Source: Bordetella parapertussis (GTDB lineage: Bacteria > Pseudomonadota > Gammaproteobacteria > Burkholderiales > Burkholderiaceae_C). From it: a stretch of DNA of 33,971 nucleotides. Position numbers and translations under genes: made by a program. The stretch is from assembly GCA_945861305.1 (NCBI GenBank), contig CAMATW010000029.1, positions 1-33,971 of the forward strand. Direction: 5' to 3'. The notes beneath the pieces were generated by a model that was given only the letters and a program-made list of their open reading frames with translations, was not told the origin of the DNA and did no database searches. The stretch's first letter is position 1. Each line of letters opens with the position of its first letter. Below are positions 1 through 6,530 of the stretch, piece by piece.

Positions 1-132
1 TATTTTAATTTATTAAATTTCAAACACCAATTCTTCATTTCTTACCTCATAAGTTCATATTTCCCCTGTCAACAGTTGTAGTCCTGCCTATAGCGATAAT
101 GGATTACGTCACCAAAAATAAAGAAAGCACCC

Positions 133-414
133 ATGCAAGCCATTTGGAACCAGACCATCGTCGCTGAAAGCGACAACACCGTATTGCTTGAGGGCAATCA
201 CTATTTCCCATTAAGCGCTTTAAAACCCGAATTCATTTCACCCAGTAACCACAAAACCATGTGTGCTTGGAAAGGTCAAGCCAGCTACTATTCTTTGTTG
301 GTCAATGGCGAACTGAACATAGACTCAGTTTGGTACTACGCAGACCCCAAACCACAGGCCGAGGAGATTCGTGGCCGCGTGGCCTTTTGGAAAGGCGTGA
401 AGGTCATTGAATGA
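133..414 (+). CDS. DUF427 domain-containing protein
   Basis: A 93-residue protein that matches the whole length of the small DUF427 family. Its hallmarks are visible: an N-terminal strand running into AESDNTVLLEGNHYFP, a central CAWKGQASYYS segment, then SVWYYADPKPQAEEIRGRVAFWKG. Family members are cytoplasmic single-domain proteins with no established biochemical role, so none is assigned here. The ATG start gives the usual family length; upstream AAAGAAAG is a modest ribosome binding site. The 132 bp to its left are A+T-rich and hold no other gene. The gene converges on the decayed pirin gene, whose stop lies about 15 bp away. Family is fairly certain; function is unknown. Confidence 0.88.
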   Translation: MQAIWNQTIVAESDNTVLLEGNHYFPLSALKPEFISPSNHKTMCAWKGQASYYSLLVNGELNIDSVWYYADPKPQAEEIRGRVAFWKGVKVIE

Positions 415-429
415 AGCACCGCCATGAAA

Positions 430-713
430 TTAGCGCTTACCGTCGACACGCATTTGCTCACCAATGACTTGTATGCGCGCCTCTCCTTGCACCAAGGCGT
501 CTGCGTTGCTGTGCACAGATTAGTAAAACCCAAATGCAAATCGTGGGTTAAGGCGCGGTGGATCCCAGCAAAAAACCACATGCTCCTTGCGATTGAAAAC
601 ACAAAGGGCTTGATGAGCTGCCCCACATCACAAGGACTGACCAAGCGGGTAATGGGGTTGTGGCGCTTGCCATGGGTTTTGAAAACGATGGCTGCAGATG
701 TGGGGGAAATCAT
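430..713 (-). pseudogene. Pirin-family gene remnant (internal deletion and frameshift)
   Basis: Read leftward from an ATG at 713, the first 39 codons resemble a pirin N-terminus (THGKRHNPITRLVSP, then GQLIKPFVF, ending near 597). The cupin core expected next, with its HPHSG-type metal-ligand motif and about 200 residues, is absent. After a short stretch that still suggests THDLHLGF, the reading continues in another frame as SVHSNADALVQGEARI and VIGEQMRVDGKR followed by TAA at 430-432, which resembles a pirin C-terminus. An in-frame TAA also sits just before SVHS. What is seen is two separated terminal pieces in different frames; that they come from one pirin gene is inference from remembered family sequence. 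The product could not be functional. Confidence 0.6.
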
Positions 714-727
714 GAATTGGATTGTGC

Positions 728-757
728 AAAAAAAGGGCTCGGCGTGTTGCCGAGCCC
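728..757 (-). terminator. Rho-independent terminator, leftward
   Basis: A perfect 9-bp stem (GGGCTCGGC at 735-743 and GCCGAGCCC at 749-757) closes a 5-nt loop. On the minus strand the stem is followed by seven U residues (A-run 728-734). It would end leftward transcription arriving from the empty region to its right. No intact leftward gene lies immediately upstream, so the gene it once served may have been lost. Confidence 0.75.
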
Positions 758-1231
758 TCGTGATTGGGCTGGGGTCTATTGAATGATGCATTAAAACCTA
801 TGTATAGAATCGGTATAGCACCGGTATTACCCATTATTGTTCCCCCATTTATTCCCCCGCTTTGTTTTTGCTACCCCCTTGAAATAGGAGCTTTAAAAGT
901 CTAGAAGGCTGGCATGGTCTCAAGGCTATTTCGGTTTAGCCGCACCTTGTGGCCCACTTGCCTTAACAGGGGGGGGGGAGGGTATCAATGGCTATAGGGA
1001 ATGTTGTGGCAGCCACCTTGACACTTAAAAAAACAAATTCGCTACTGTTGCGAAGTGGGTTCAAGAAGCCTTGAAAGGGAAGTGTCTAATTGGTTGGCTA
1101 ATCTCAAGATTTATTCATAAATTCTCTTGTGGTGTGCTCAGGTTGCAACCAACTCGCACAATCTGGCACCCCACGAATATCAGGAGAGATCTGAGCGTAG
1201 GCGGTGAGGTCGCAGACACGAATCTTCAACG
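758..1231. other. Non-coding stretch, about 470 bp
   Basis: No convincing gene lies here on either strand: the open frames are short, lack ribosome binding sites and resemble no family I know. The stretch does hold three spaced CCCCC blocks at 842-878 and a run of ten G at 969-978. A TTGACA at about 1018 has no good -10 partner. Together with the stray terminator on its left, this looks like eroded accessory DNA. Confidence 0.6.
842..878 (-). repeat. Three spaced GGGGG(A/T)A motifs, possible integrase-end sequence
   Basis: On the minus strand the motif reads GGGGGTAGCA, GGGGGAATAA and GGGGGAACAA within 37 bp. From memory, spaced GGGGG blocks of this kind often sit next to tyrosine-integrase genes at island ends in Burkholderiales, but there is no integrase gene here and no copy of the ssrA 3' end nearby. 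The repeats are seen; the role is a guess. Confidence 0.3.
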
Positions 1232-1984
1232 TCAGCCAAATAGTGCCTGCCACCATGCAACCCTCTCTTTGGGAACCAGCATGTAATCCCAGTAGGATCT
1301 GTTACATACCGCTTGCCAAGTTTCATGATCATCGATCACATTAGTAAAAAAGTCTGAGAGCACATAATCGTTATCGAGTGCAAATTCCAGTAAGGTCGAG
1401 GCTTGGTGGCCATAAACAGAATATGAAGGCTCGCCATACTCGACGCTAACCAATGGCCTGAATTTGGTTAGTGTATTTACTGCACCATGCAAACAATCTA
1501 TTTCCGCACCCTCAACGTCGATCTTGATGTAGTCAACCCGATCAAGGTCGGCCAACTGCTCATCAAGTGTGCTTACAGTAACGATTATGGTTTCAACATT
1601 TAAATCGGCACGATCAAAAACTCTTTCCTTCAACCCGGACAACGCGGGTAAGTTGCGGACAATTTTGAAAGGAAGTGTGCCCGGGTATCTTGATAGCGCA
1701 AAAGGGCGCAAGTCAACAACTTTATTACCCTTAAATGTCTTCTTGAGCTTGGCAAACAGATGGGGTATCGGCTCGAATGCCACCACCTTGCCGTTGTCAC
1801 CCGCAAAACGTGCCAGGTGTTCCGTATGACGCCCGGCGTGAGCGCCGACGTCAATCGCGACCGATCCAGGCTTGATAAAGTTTGAGTAGGTTTGAACCAG
1901 CAGTTGTTCATAATCCGGCACGACCACTCCTAGGTGGAGTCTTCTCAAAACTTCAGCGGCTGCAATTGCGGGATTGGATATCAT
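1232..1984 (-). CDS. FkbM family methyltransferase
   Basis: A 250-residue class I SAM-dependent methyltransferase of the FkbM type. The SAM-binding loop is VAIDVGAHAGRHT at about residues 42-54, followed by the acidic strand end VVAFEPIP. The family hallmark DYIKIDVEGAE is at about 151-161, followed by SVEYGEP. Family members O-methylate sugars, polyketides or other small acceptors; the acceptor cannot be told here. The ATG at 1984 is preceded by GAGGG at suitable spacing. The gene is in the accessory region downstream of the metalloprotease, with no sugar-biosynthesis genes next to it, so it looks like a stand-alone cargo gene, perhaps modifying a surface glycan. Family assignment is firm, substrate unknown. 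Confidence 0.9.
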   Translation of the reverse strand: MISNPAIAAAEVLRRLHLGVVVPDYEQLLVQTYSNFIKPGSVAIDVGAHAGRHTEHLARFAGDNGKVVAFEPIPHLFAKLKKTFKGNKVVDLRPFALSRYPGTLPFKIVRNLPALSGLKERVFDRADLNVETIIVTVSTLDEQLADLDRVDYIKIDVEGAEIDCLHGAVNTLTKFRPLVSVEYGEPSYSVYGHQASTLLEFALDNDYVLSDFFTNVIDDHETWQAVCNRSYWDYMLVPKERVAWWQALFG

Positions 1985-2092
1985 GACATACCCTCAAAAA
2001 AGCTGGTCTGACACAAGTAACAAAGTAATAGGGCAATAAGTTTCGTCTTCATAGATACTTCCCAGAGGTGGTGTCATACTTAAATGACTTTA

Positions 2093-2296
2093 CTAACTAT
2101 TTTCCATAATGCCAAGGAATTCCCTAATTGGCGTGTCACAACGATACCCCATGTTGTGTAGCTCCTGATAAAGATCCATCAAGTTACGGAATCCATCAGT
2201 CTTAGACCCAAAGCCAGCAGCATGAGTTAGTTCATTGCAGGTTCGCAGGGCAAAATTTAAAAGCACTCCAGCCTCAATACACACTCCCGCTCCCAA
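2093..2296 (-). CDS. Small hypothetical ORF overlapping the protease 3' end
   Basis: A 67-codon open frame that overlaps the last 23 bp of the metalloprotease gene in another frame. It would start at a TTG (2296) or the nearby GTG codons. The translation has a plausible soluble composition (for example NLMDLYQELHNMGYRCDTP) but I recognise no family. It has no signal peptide, membrane segment or strong ribosome binding site. It could be a real coupled gene, the end of a broken gene or chance. It reads in the same direction as FkbM, which begins about 110 bp further on. Confidence 0.3.
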   Translation of the reverse strand: MGAGVCIEAGVLLNFALRTCNELTHAAGFGSKTDGFRNLMDLYQELHNMGYRCDTPIREFLGIMENS

Positions 2297-4337
2297 ACAC
2301 AGTATTGAAATCTGCCAAAGTGTTTAGTTGAGAATCCTGTACCCCTGACAGCCCCACTAATTTGATGAGCACATTGTTGCCCCCAGCAGACCAGATCAGG
2401 TTTACCTGACCGTCGCTATAGCTGGCATTGGTCAGAGTGGGCGCAGCACCTGTTGCAAAGTCGATTCGGTCGCCAACTCCAAAGCCGCTGATGGTGAAGT
2501 CAAAGCTGGCCGCCGCAAGCACGAATGTGACAACGCCTTGGCTGGCATTGGCAGTGCCCGTTGCATTCACAAGCACGGTCTTGGCCGCCACTGCCGAGGT
2601 AATCGTGGTATCCCGGCTAGACAGCGCCGAAGCCAGTATGTTGGCATCCCGGATTGGGGCCAGCCAGTTACTCGCAATCGCAAAGGCGGCAGCACCAACA
2701 TAGTTCTCGGTCTCGGCATTGGTGTTCAATGCGTTGGTGAACGCCGTGGCCGCTTCAATCTTGTTGATGATGGCGATATTGTCAGCGCTGCCAGGTGTAG
2801 TGCCGCTTGAGAGTGCACCAGCAATGGTGGTGATGTTGTGGCGTCCTGCAGCCATTTCTCCGGCCCACCATTGCACGCCACCGTCATTGACATCGACTAC
2901 ACGGCCAAAGAGGTTCTGATAGAGCTTGGTGATGAGCACAGTGTTTTGCTGGCCGATGTAGATGGCTTGGTATTCGGCTGAACTGCTGAAGCTGTTTTGC
3001 AGCATCGTCATGCTAATACCGTTAGCCAACAGTCCTTCCCAGTAGCCCAGTCCGCCAGGGTCGCCAGGTCGGTTGAAGTAGGCGATATAGAGCTTTTGCA
3101 CTTCAGACTCGTTAAGGGCAGTTGTGCCTAGAGCTTCCCTTACATCGGAAAAGACCAGCCTCTCAATGTTAAACAAAGTGTCTGTGCCATCCGCACCGGT
3201 TTTATCAGTCACGTTATAAGTACTCGCACCAACGGTCAGCGTGTAATTGCTTCTGATGCCACTATAAATAACTGTGTCTATGCCAGTGCCACCATCTAGA
3301 CTATTGTTTGCAGAGTTGCCAATAAGTTTGTCGTTACCTGAACCACCAATTGCATTCTCAATAATGCAATTGAAAGCGATTCCAAGATTGTTTGTTCCAT
3401 CGTAAGTAACCGTTGCGTTTCTTGTATTAGAAGGGCTAGGGTATCTGAGACTTGAGTAGTTCCCGGGAGTTAAATCAACTACACATGCCATTGAAAAATT
3501 TGAAATGGAAATTGTGTCTTTGCCCCCGGCATCCCAAATTGTTTTAAAAAATGGTTTAGTTGGATCGAAGGTATATGTGTCATCCCCTGTTTTGTAGTTA
3601 TTATTGGCTCCGTAAATGTACTGAATAGCTGCAATATCCAAAACCATCGGAGTTTCGTCATTAATGAGATAAGTGATCCAGTCGTATTTGCCATTTATAT
3701 TACCTGCACTTGGATAAATATTATTTATTCCTGTGTAAGACATTACCGAATTGTTAATATTGTCGAGACTCGAACTTAAAATTACATCTCCTGTGAAAGG
3801 GTGCTTGAGTCCTAGCGCATGACCAACTTCATGCATGAGAGATTGAAAGTTGTACGTGCCTACAGCCCAATTTGTATCACTTCCATATTTTGCATTGATC
3901 CACACATCCCCACCACGTGGCCAATACCCAATTGGGAGGTATGCGTATCCCCAAGAATTACTTAGACTGCTTACTGACGAAAAGGCAAAACGTATATCAC
4001 CTACGTTAGTGGTTGTTTCTGAGACTAACTGAAAATTAACATTTGCAACGTTAGACCATGTATCTAAAGCAAGTGTGGTGGCTGTTTGCTGAGCAGGGTT
4101 TAGTCCGAAGCGTTGCGTTGCATTTTGTTCGTCATTAGGTGAATACGGATCTCCTGCGGGAGCGGAGAAGACTGCAGTCAGTCCATTTGTCCAAGGAAAA
4201 CTGTAACTAATTGTTAGTGGGGTTGAGGTGTTGCTAAGCGCATACCCCCATTTAAGTCCGCCTAATAATGCATCTATATTCGTAGTACCGCTTTTAGGAA
4301 CTGTTGATGCATAAGCTGAATTAGTAGGCGCAACCAT
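2274..4337 (-). CDS. Serralysin-like (M10) zinc metalloprotease with RTX and DUF4214 regions
   Basis: A 687-residue, probably secreted protease. The zinc site HEVGHALGLKHP is at residues 169-180 (three His ligands, catalytic Glu) and the Met-turn SVMSYT follows at 197-202, as in serralysins and other metzincins. A short RTX calcium-binding region (GGSGNDKLIGN, then LDGGTGIDT) lies at about 331-355. A DUF4214 region (KLYIAYFNRPGDPGGLGYWEG and a second KLYQNLFGR unit) spans about 410-540. The C-terminus is a beta-rich RTX-type tail ending VFGSGSVY. There is no N-terminal signal peptide, which fits type I secretion by a C-terminal signal; no ABC exporter genes are in this window. RTX repeats are fewer than in classical serralysins. 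The N-terminal half is encoded by clearly more A+T-rich DNA than the C-terminal half. The start has no strong ribosome binding site. Confidence 0.9.
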   Translation of the reverse strand: MVAPTNSAYASTVPKSGTTNIDALLGGLKWGYALSNTSTPLTISYSFPWTNGLTAVFSAPAGDPYSPNDEQNATQRFGLNPAQQTATTLALDTWSNVANVNFQLVSETTTNVGDIRFAFSSVSSLSNSWGYAYLPIGYWPRGGDVWINAKYGSDTNWAVGTYNFQSLMHEVGHALGLKHPFTGDVILSSSLDNINNSVMSYTGINNIYPSAGNINGKYDWITYLINDETPMVLDIAAIQYIYGANNNYKTGDDTYTFDPTKPFFKTIWDAGGKDTISISNFSMACVVDLTPGNYSSLRYPSPSNTRNATVTYDGTNNLGIAFNCIIENAIGGSGNDKLIGNSANNSLDGGTGIDTVIYSGIRSNYTLTVGASTYNVTDKTGADGTDTLFNIERLVFSDVREALGTTALNESEVQKLYIAYFNRPGDPGGLGYWEGLLANGISMTMLQNSFSSSAEYQAIYIGQQNTVLITKLYQNLFGRVVDVNDGGVQWWAGEMAAGRHNITTIAGALSSGTTPGSADNIAIINKIEAATAFTNALNTNAETENYVGAAAFAIASNWLAPIRDANILASALSSRDTTITSAVAAKTVLVNATGTANASQGVVTFVLAAASFDFTISGFGVGDRIDFATGAAPTLTNASYSDGQVNLIWSAGGNNVLIKLVGLSGVQDSQLNTLADFNTVFGSGSVY

Positions 4338-4385
4338 ACCAAATCTTAGCTTGATTTTTATTCAAAGACTTTAAATCAGCGGCAC

Positions 4386-4607
4386 TTATTCCTTAACCCC
4401 CAAAGGGCCTCTCCAATTGGTTGACATGTAATCAAAGCCACTCGGGCCGCCAAAACCGATCTCCTTTCTTTGCCCATAGTCTGTATTCAGTAAATCAAGG
4501 TATCCATCCTTATTGACGTGGGCAACATCGACGACCGAGTGACCCTTATCGATGACTTGTTTGACCGCTTCTTCCTTGAACTCAGACGTGTATTTCGTTC
4601 TCTTCAT
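4386..4607 (-). pseudogene. IS3 OrfA stub fused in frame to an FG-GAP/VCBS-like tail
   Basis: The first 29 codons from the ATG at 4607 (MKRTKYTSEFKEEAVKQV through VVDVA) match the helix-turn-helix start of IS3-family OrfA transposases, which normally continue into an RLGVS-type recognition helix. Instead, from 4520 the frame continues as HVNKDGYLDLLNTDYGQ and ends in LGVKE. VNKDGYLDLL resembles the calcium loop D-x-N-x-D-G-x-x-D of FG-GAP/VCBS repeats, with the first Asp replaced by His. The tail is therefore probably from a different gene, joined by deletion or recombination. Neither half could do its original job. It lies between the metalloprotease and the ssrA terminator. Confidence 0.65.
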
Positions 4608-4638
4608 TTCTTCCACTCCAATCCAGATGACGTCGGAC
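4521..4638 (-). mobile_element. IS3-family insertion sequence, left-end remnant
   Basis: About 118 bp remain: the start of OrfA plus upstream sequence. A TGTCCGACGTCATC segment at about 4638 could be the IS terminus. OrfB (the DDE integrase) and the right end are missing from the window. The left limit is set where the OrfA similarity stops; the right limit is an estimate. Confidence 0.5.
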
Positions 4639-4644
4639 AACAAA

Positions 4645-4683
4645 AGAAAAAGGCCGCTAACTGTATGTTGTTAGCGGCCTTTA
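4645..4683 (-). terminator. Rho-independent terminator of ssrA
   Basis: A perfect 11-bp stem, AGGCCGCTAAC at 4651-4661 and GTTAGCGGCCT at 4670-4680, closes an 8-nt loop. Leftward it is followed by a run of five U. It lies 11 bp beyond the tmRNA CCA end. The T residues on its other side mean it could also work weakly rightward. Confidence 0.9.
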
Positions 4684-4693
4684 AACTTGCATC

Positions 4694-5071
4694 TGGTGGA
4701 GCTGGGGGGATTTGAACCCCCGTCCACAAGCCTTTTTCGGACAGTTCTACATGTGTAGTCGTCTGTTTTGTTTTCTCATTCAAGGTGCCGCGCAGCGACA
4801 CGCTGCACCCCAAACCAGCACCCTATTTTCTCGCTCCCCACCAAGGTACCCGATGAGAAGCCAGCCGATATGAATTACCTTGCAGCCTGGACAGTCTTGC
4901 GACCGCCCTTGCCCAGCCTATTGGCCAACTGTTGCAAGGCTAGCGGGTTTAAGCCGCTAGTGCGAAACGTTCGTCGTTTGCAGTTAGTTTTTTTCTGCTG
5001 ATTAACGAGGTGACAGAACCTCGACATGCCCTGCGCCGCGTCCGAACCCATGTCGAAACCAATGCAGCCCC
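4694..5071 (-). ncRNA. ssrA: Transfer-messenger RNA (tmRNA)
   Basis: A 378-nt tmRNA that rescues stalled ribosomes by acting as alanyl-tRNA and then as mRNA for a degradation tag. The 5' end on the minus strand is GGGGCTGCATTGGTTTCGAC. The 3' end is GGGGGTTCAAATCCCCCC followed by AGCTCCACCA, with the CCA encoded. The tag frame GCA AAC GAC GAA CGT TTC GCA CTA GCG GCT TAA (about 4949-4981) encodes ANDERFALAA, a typical betaproteobacterial tag. The gene starts 14 bp after the gph stop codon. Its 3' side borders the accessory region, and ssrA is a frequent integration target for islands. Confidence 0.97.
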
Positions 5072-5082
5072 AAGAACTATGG

Positions 5083-5112
5083 ATTCTACGCCTGTACCAG
5101 CAGCGCTGCTAA
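5083..5112 (-). promoter_or_regulatory. Predicted ssrA promoter overlapping the gph stop codon
   Basis: A TAGAAT -10 hexamer occupies 5083-5088 on the minus strand, 11 bp before the mature tmRNA 5' end, which leaves room for a short RNase P-processed leader. Its first three bases are the TAG stop of gph. A weak -35 (TTAGCA) lies 18 bp upstream, inside the gph coding sequence. The -10 fits well; the -35 does not. Confidence 0.5.
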
Positions 5113-5760
5113 AGCCAAAGGGGAATGGATGATGTGGTCAGCAGCCCAACTCAAAACCTCGGATTGGCTGCCCAAATACCCATAGTGCGCGGCCACCGTT
5201 GTCATACCAGCAGCTTTACCCGCCACGATATCACGCTCGTCATCGCCTACGTACCAGCAATGTTCAGGGGAAAGCTGCATACGCCGCGCCGCTTCAAAAA
5301 GAGGCTCGGGATGCGGTTTGGCATGTGGCGTAGTGTCACCACTGACAATCGCTTGTGCAGAAGCGAACAGGGGGATTTGAGCGGTCAAGGGCAAGGTGAA
5401 GCGCTGCGATTTGTTGGTGACCACGCCCCACCTCAAGCCCAGCTCTTGGAGATGTACCAACAAATCTTGCACGCCATCGAAAATCACCGTATGCACCGTC
5501 ATGGCTTGCTCGTAATTGCTTAAAAATTCTTCCTTGAAGGCTTCGTAGTTGGGGTGATCTGGTCCCATGCCAAAAGCAATTTCAAGCATTCCGCGAGCAC
5601 CCGAGCCGGCCATGGGACGGTACAGCGCATAGTCAAGCGAGGCCAATCCTCTGTCAGTGCGCATTTTGTCGGCAGCCGCGCCAAGGTCGGGGGCGCTGTC
5701 AATCAGGGTGCCATCCAAATCGAACAATACAGCTTGCGGCATCCGCATCTCAAGCCTCAA
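5086..5760 (-). CDS. gph: Phosphoglycolate phosphatase, HAD superfamily
   Basis: A 224-residue HAD hydrolase of the Gph/PGPase type, which dephosphorylates 2-phosphoglycolate from DNA repair or photorespiratory-type chemistry. Motif I is FDLDGTLIDSAPDL (nucleophile and acid/base Asp in DLDGT), motif II is VVTNKS, and motif III/IV is KPHPEPLF followed by YVGDDERDIVAGKAAGM. The cap domain lies between. The upstream ATG at 5760 overlaps the end of ubiG by 11 bp; ATGs at 5748 and 5742 (MPQAVLFDLDG) are also possible and give the more usual N-terminus. It is the last protein gene of the ompA-ubiG-gph series, immediately before ssrA. In Burkholderiales ubiG-gph pairing is common. Confidence 0.93.
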   Translation of the reverse strand: MRLEMRMPQAVLFDLDGTLIDSAPDLGAAADKMRTDRGLASLDYALYRPMAGSGARGMLEIAFGMGPDHPNYEAFKEEFLSNYEQAMTVHTVIFDGVQDLLVHLQELGLRWGVVTNKSQRFTLPLTAQIPLFASAQAIVSGDTTPHAKPHPEPLFEAARRMQLSPEHCWYVGDDERDIVAGKAAGMTTVAAHYGYLGSQSEVLSWAADHIIHSPLALAALLVQA

Positions 5761-6457
5761 GCTGGGTGGCCAGCATGTAGTTCACGCGGGTGTTGGAGTC
5801 TAGCCAATAGCGCTGAGTCAGCGGGTTGTACTGCAAGCCACGTGAGGCCTGCGTCTGCAAGCCTGCGTCTCTGCAAAAAGCAGCCAATTCACTGGGGCGG
5901 ATGAATTTGGCGTACTCATGGGTGCCCTTGGGCAGCAAGTTCAAGACATACTCAGCGCCCACGATGGCAAACAAAAAAGATTGCGCATTGCGGTTCAAGG
6001 TGGAGAAGAACACCCAACCACCAGGTTTTACCAAGGTGGCGCAGGCTTGAACCACTGAGGCGGGATCAGGCACGTGCTCGAGCATTTCCATGCAAGTCAC
6101 CACATCAAAACTTGCGGGCTTCTCGGCGGCCAAAGCCTCGGCGCTGACTTCGCGGTAACTCACGTTGGGGGTTTGGGTTTCAAGTGCATGCAACTGGGCC
6201 ACCTTCAGTGACTTGCTGGCCAAATCAATGCCGGTGACATATGCACCCGCTCGTGCCATGGCGTCCGACAAAATGCCGCCGCCACAACCTACGTCGAGCA
6301 CTTGCTTTTCTTTGAGAGGGGCCAGCGTTTGAATCCAATCCAATCGCAGGGGGTTGATTTGGTGTAAGGGGCGAAATTCGCTATTCACATCCCACCAGCG
6401 GTGGGCAAGGTCTGAAAACTTGGCAAGTTCGGCGGGGTCTACATTGTTGATGTTCAT
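5750..6457 (-). CDS. ubiG: Ubiquinone biosynthesis O-methyltransferase
   Basis: A 235-residue class I SAM methyltransferase that carries out both O-methylation steps of ubiquinone synthesis. It begins MNINNVDPAELAKFSDLAHR and continues with WWD, the usual UbiG opening. SAM motif I is VLDVGCGGGILSD at about residues 53-65, followed by TGIDLA, and later CMEMLEHVPDP, KPGGWVFFSTLNR and the GTHEYAKFIRPSEL segment typical of UbiG. The start at 6457 was chosen over upstream in-frame ATGs because it gives the family length and because the ompA terminator occupies the upstream sequence. It overlaps gph by 11 bp, so translation is probably coupled. Confidence 0.95.
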   Translation of the reverse strand: MNINNVDPAELAKFSDLAHRWWDVNSEFRPLHQINPLRLDWIQTLAPLKEKQVLDVGCGGGILSDAMARAGAYVTGIDLASKSLKVAQLHALETQTPNVSYREVSAEALAAEKPASFDVVTCMEMLEHVPDPASVVQACATLVKPGGWVFFSTLNRNAQSFLFAIVGAEYVLNLLPKGTHEYAKFIRPSELAAFCRDAGLQTQASRGLQYNPLTQRYWLDSNTRVNYMLATQLEA

Positions 6458-6490
6458 GGGATGGATTGTCGGGCAAATCGCAGACATAAA

Positions 6491-6513
6491 AAAACCCCGC
6501 CGAGGCGGGGTTT
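6491..6513 (-). terminator. Rho-independent terminator of ompA
   Basis: A GC stem (CCCCGC at 6495-6500, GCGGGG at 6505-6510) with a 4-nt CGAG loop, extended by AAA/TTT and followed leftward by a run of seven or more U. It lies 18 bp beyond the ompA stop and about 35 bp before ubiG, so ubiG probably depends on read-through or on its own promoter. Confidence 0.88.
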
Positions 6514-6530
6514 CGCGCAAAGCAGGGGAA

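Noticed and set aside
424..786. A 120-codon plus-strand frame right after DUF427
   Set aside because: It runs opposite the pirin remnant and through the terminator hairpin at 735-757, and its translation resembles nothing. The minus-strand reading explains the sequence better.
1018..1050. TTGACA as a promoter -35
   Set aside because: The hexamers 16-18 bp downstream (CGCTAC, GCTACT, CTACTG) match the -10 consensus poorly and no gene follows on that strand.
1104..1256. A 50-codon minus-strand frame overlapping the FkbM stop
   Set aside because: It reads open with protein-like composition (IRVCDLTAYAQ), but it is short, has no clear ribosome binding site and no recognised family. Kept only as a weak possibility.
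1071..1286. A 71-codon plus-strand frame
   Set aside because: No ribosome binding site, low-complexity translation, and it overlaps the 3' end of the FkbM gene on the other strand.
4620..4700. Similarity between the IS upstream sequence (CATCTGGATTGGAG) and the ssrA flank (CATCTGGTGGAG) as an attachment-site duplication
   Set aside because: The two are in inverted orientation, short and imperfect, so they do not look like the direct repeats left by integrase-mediated insertion.
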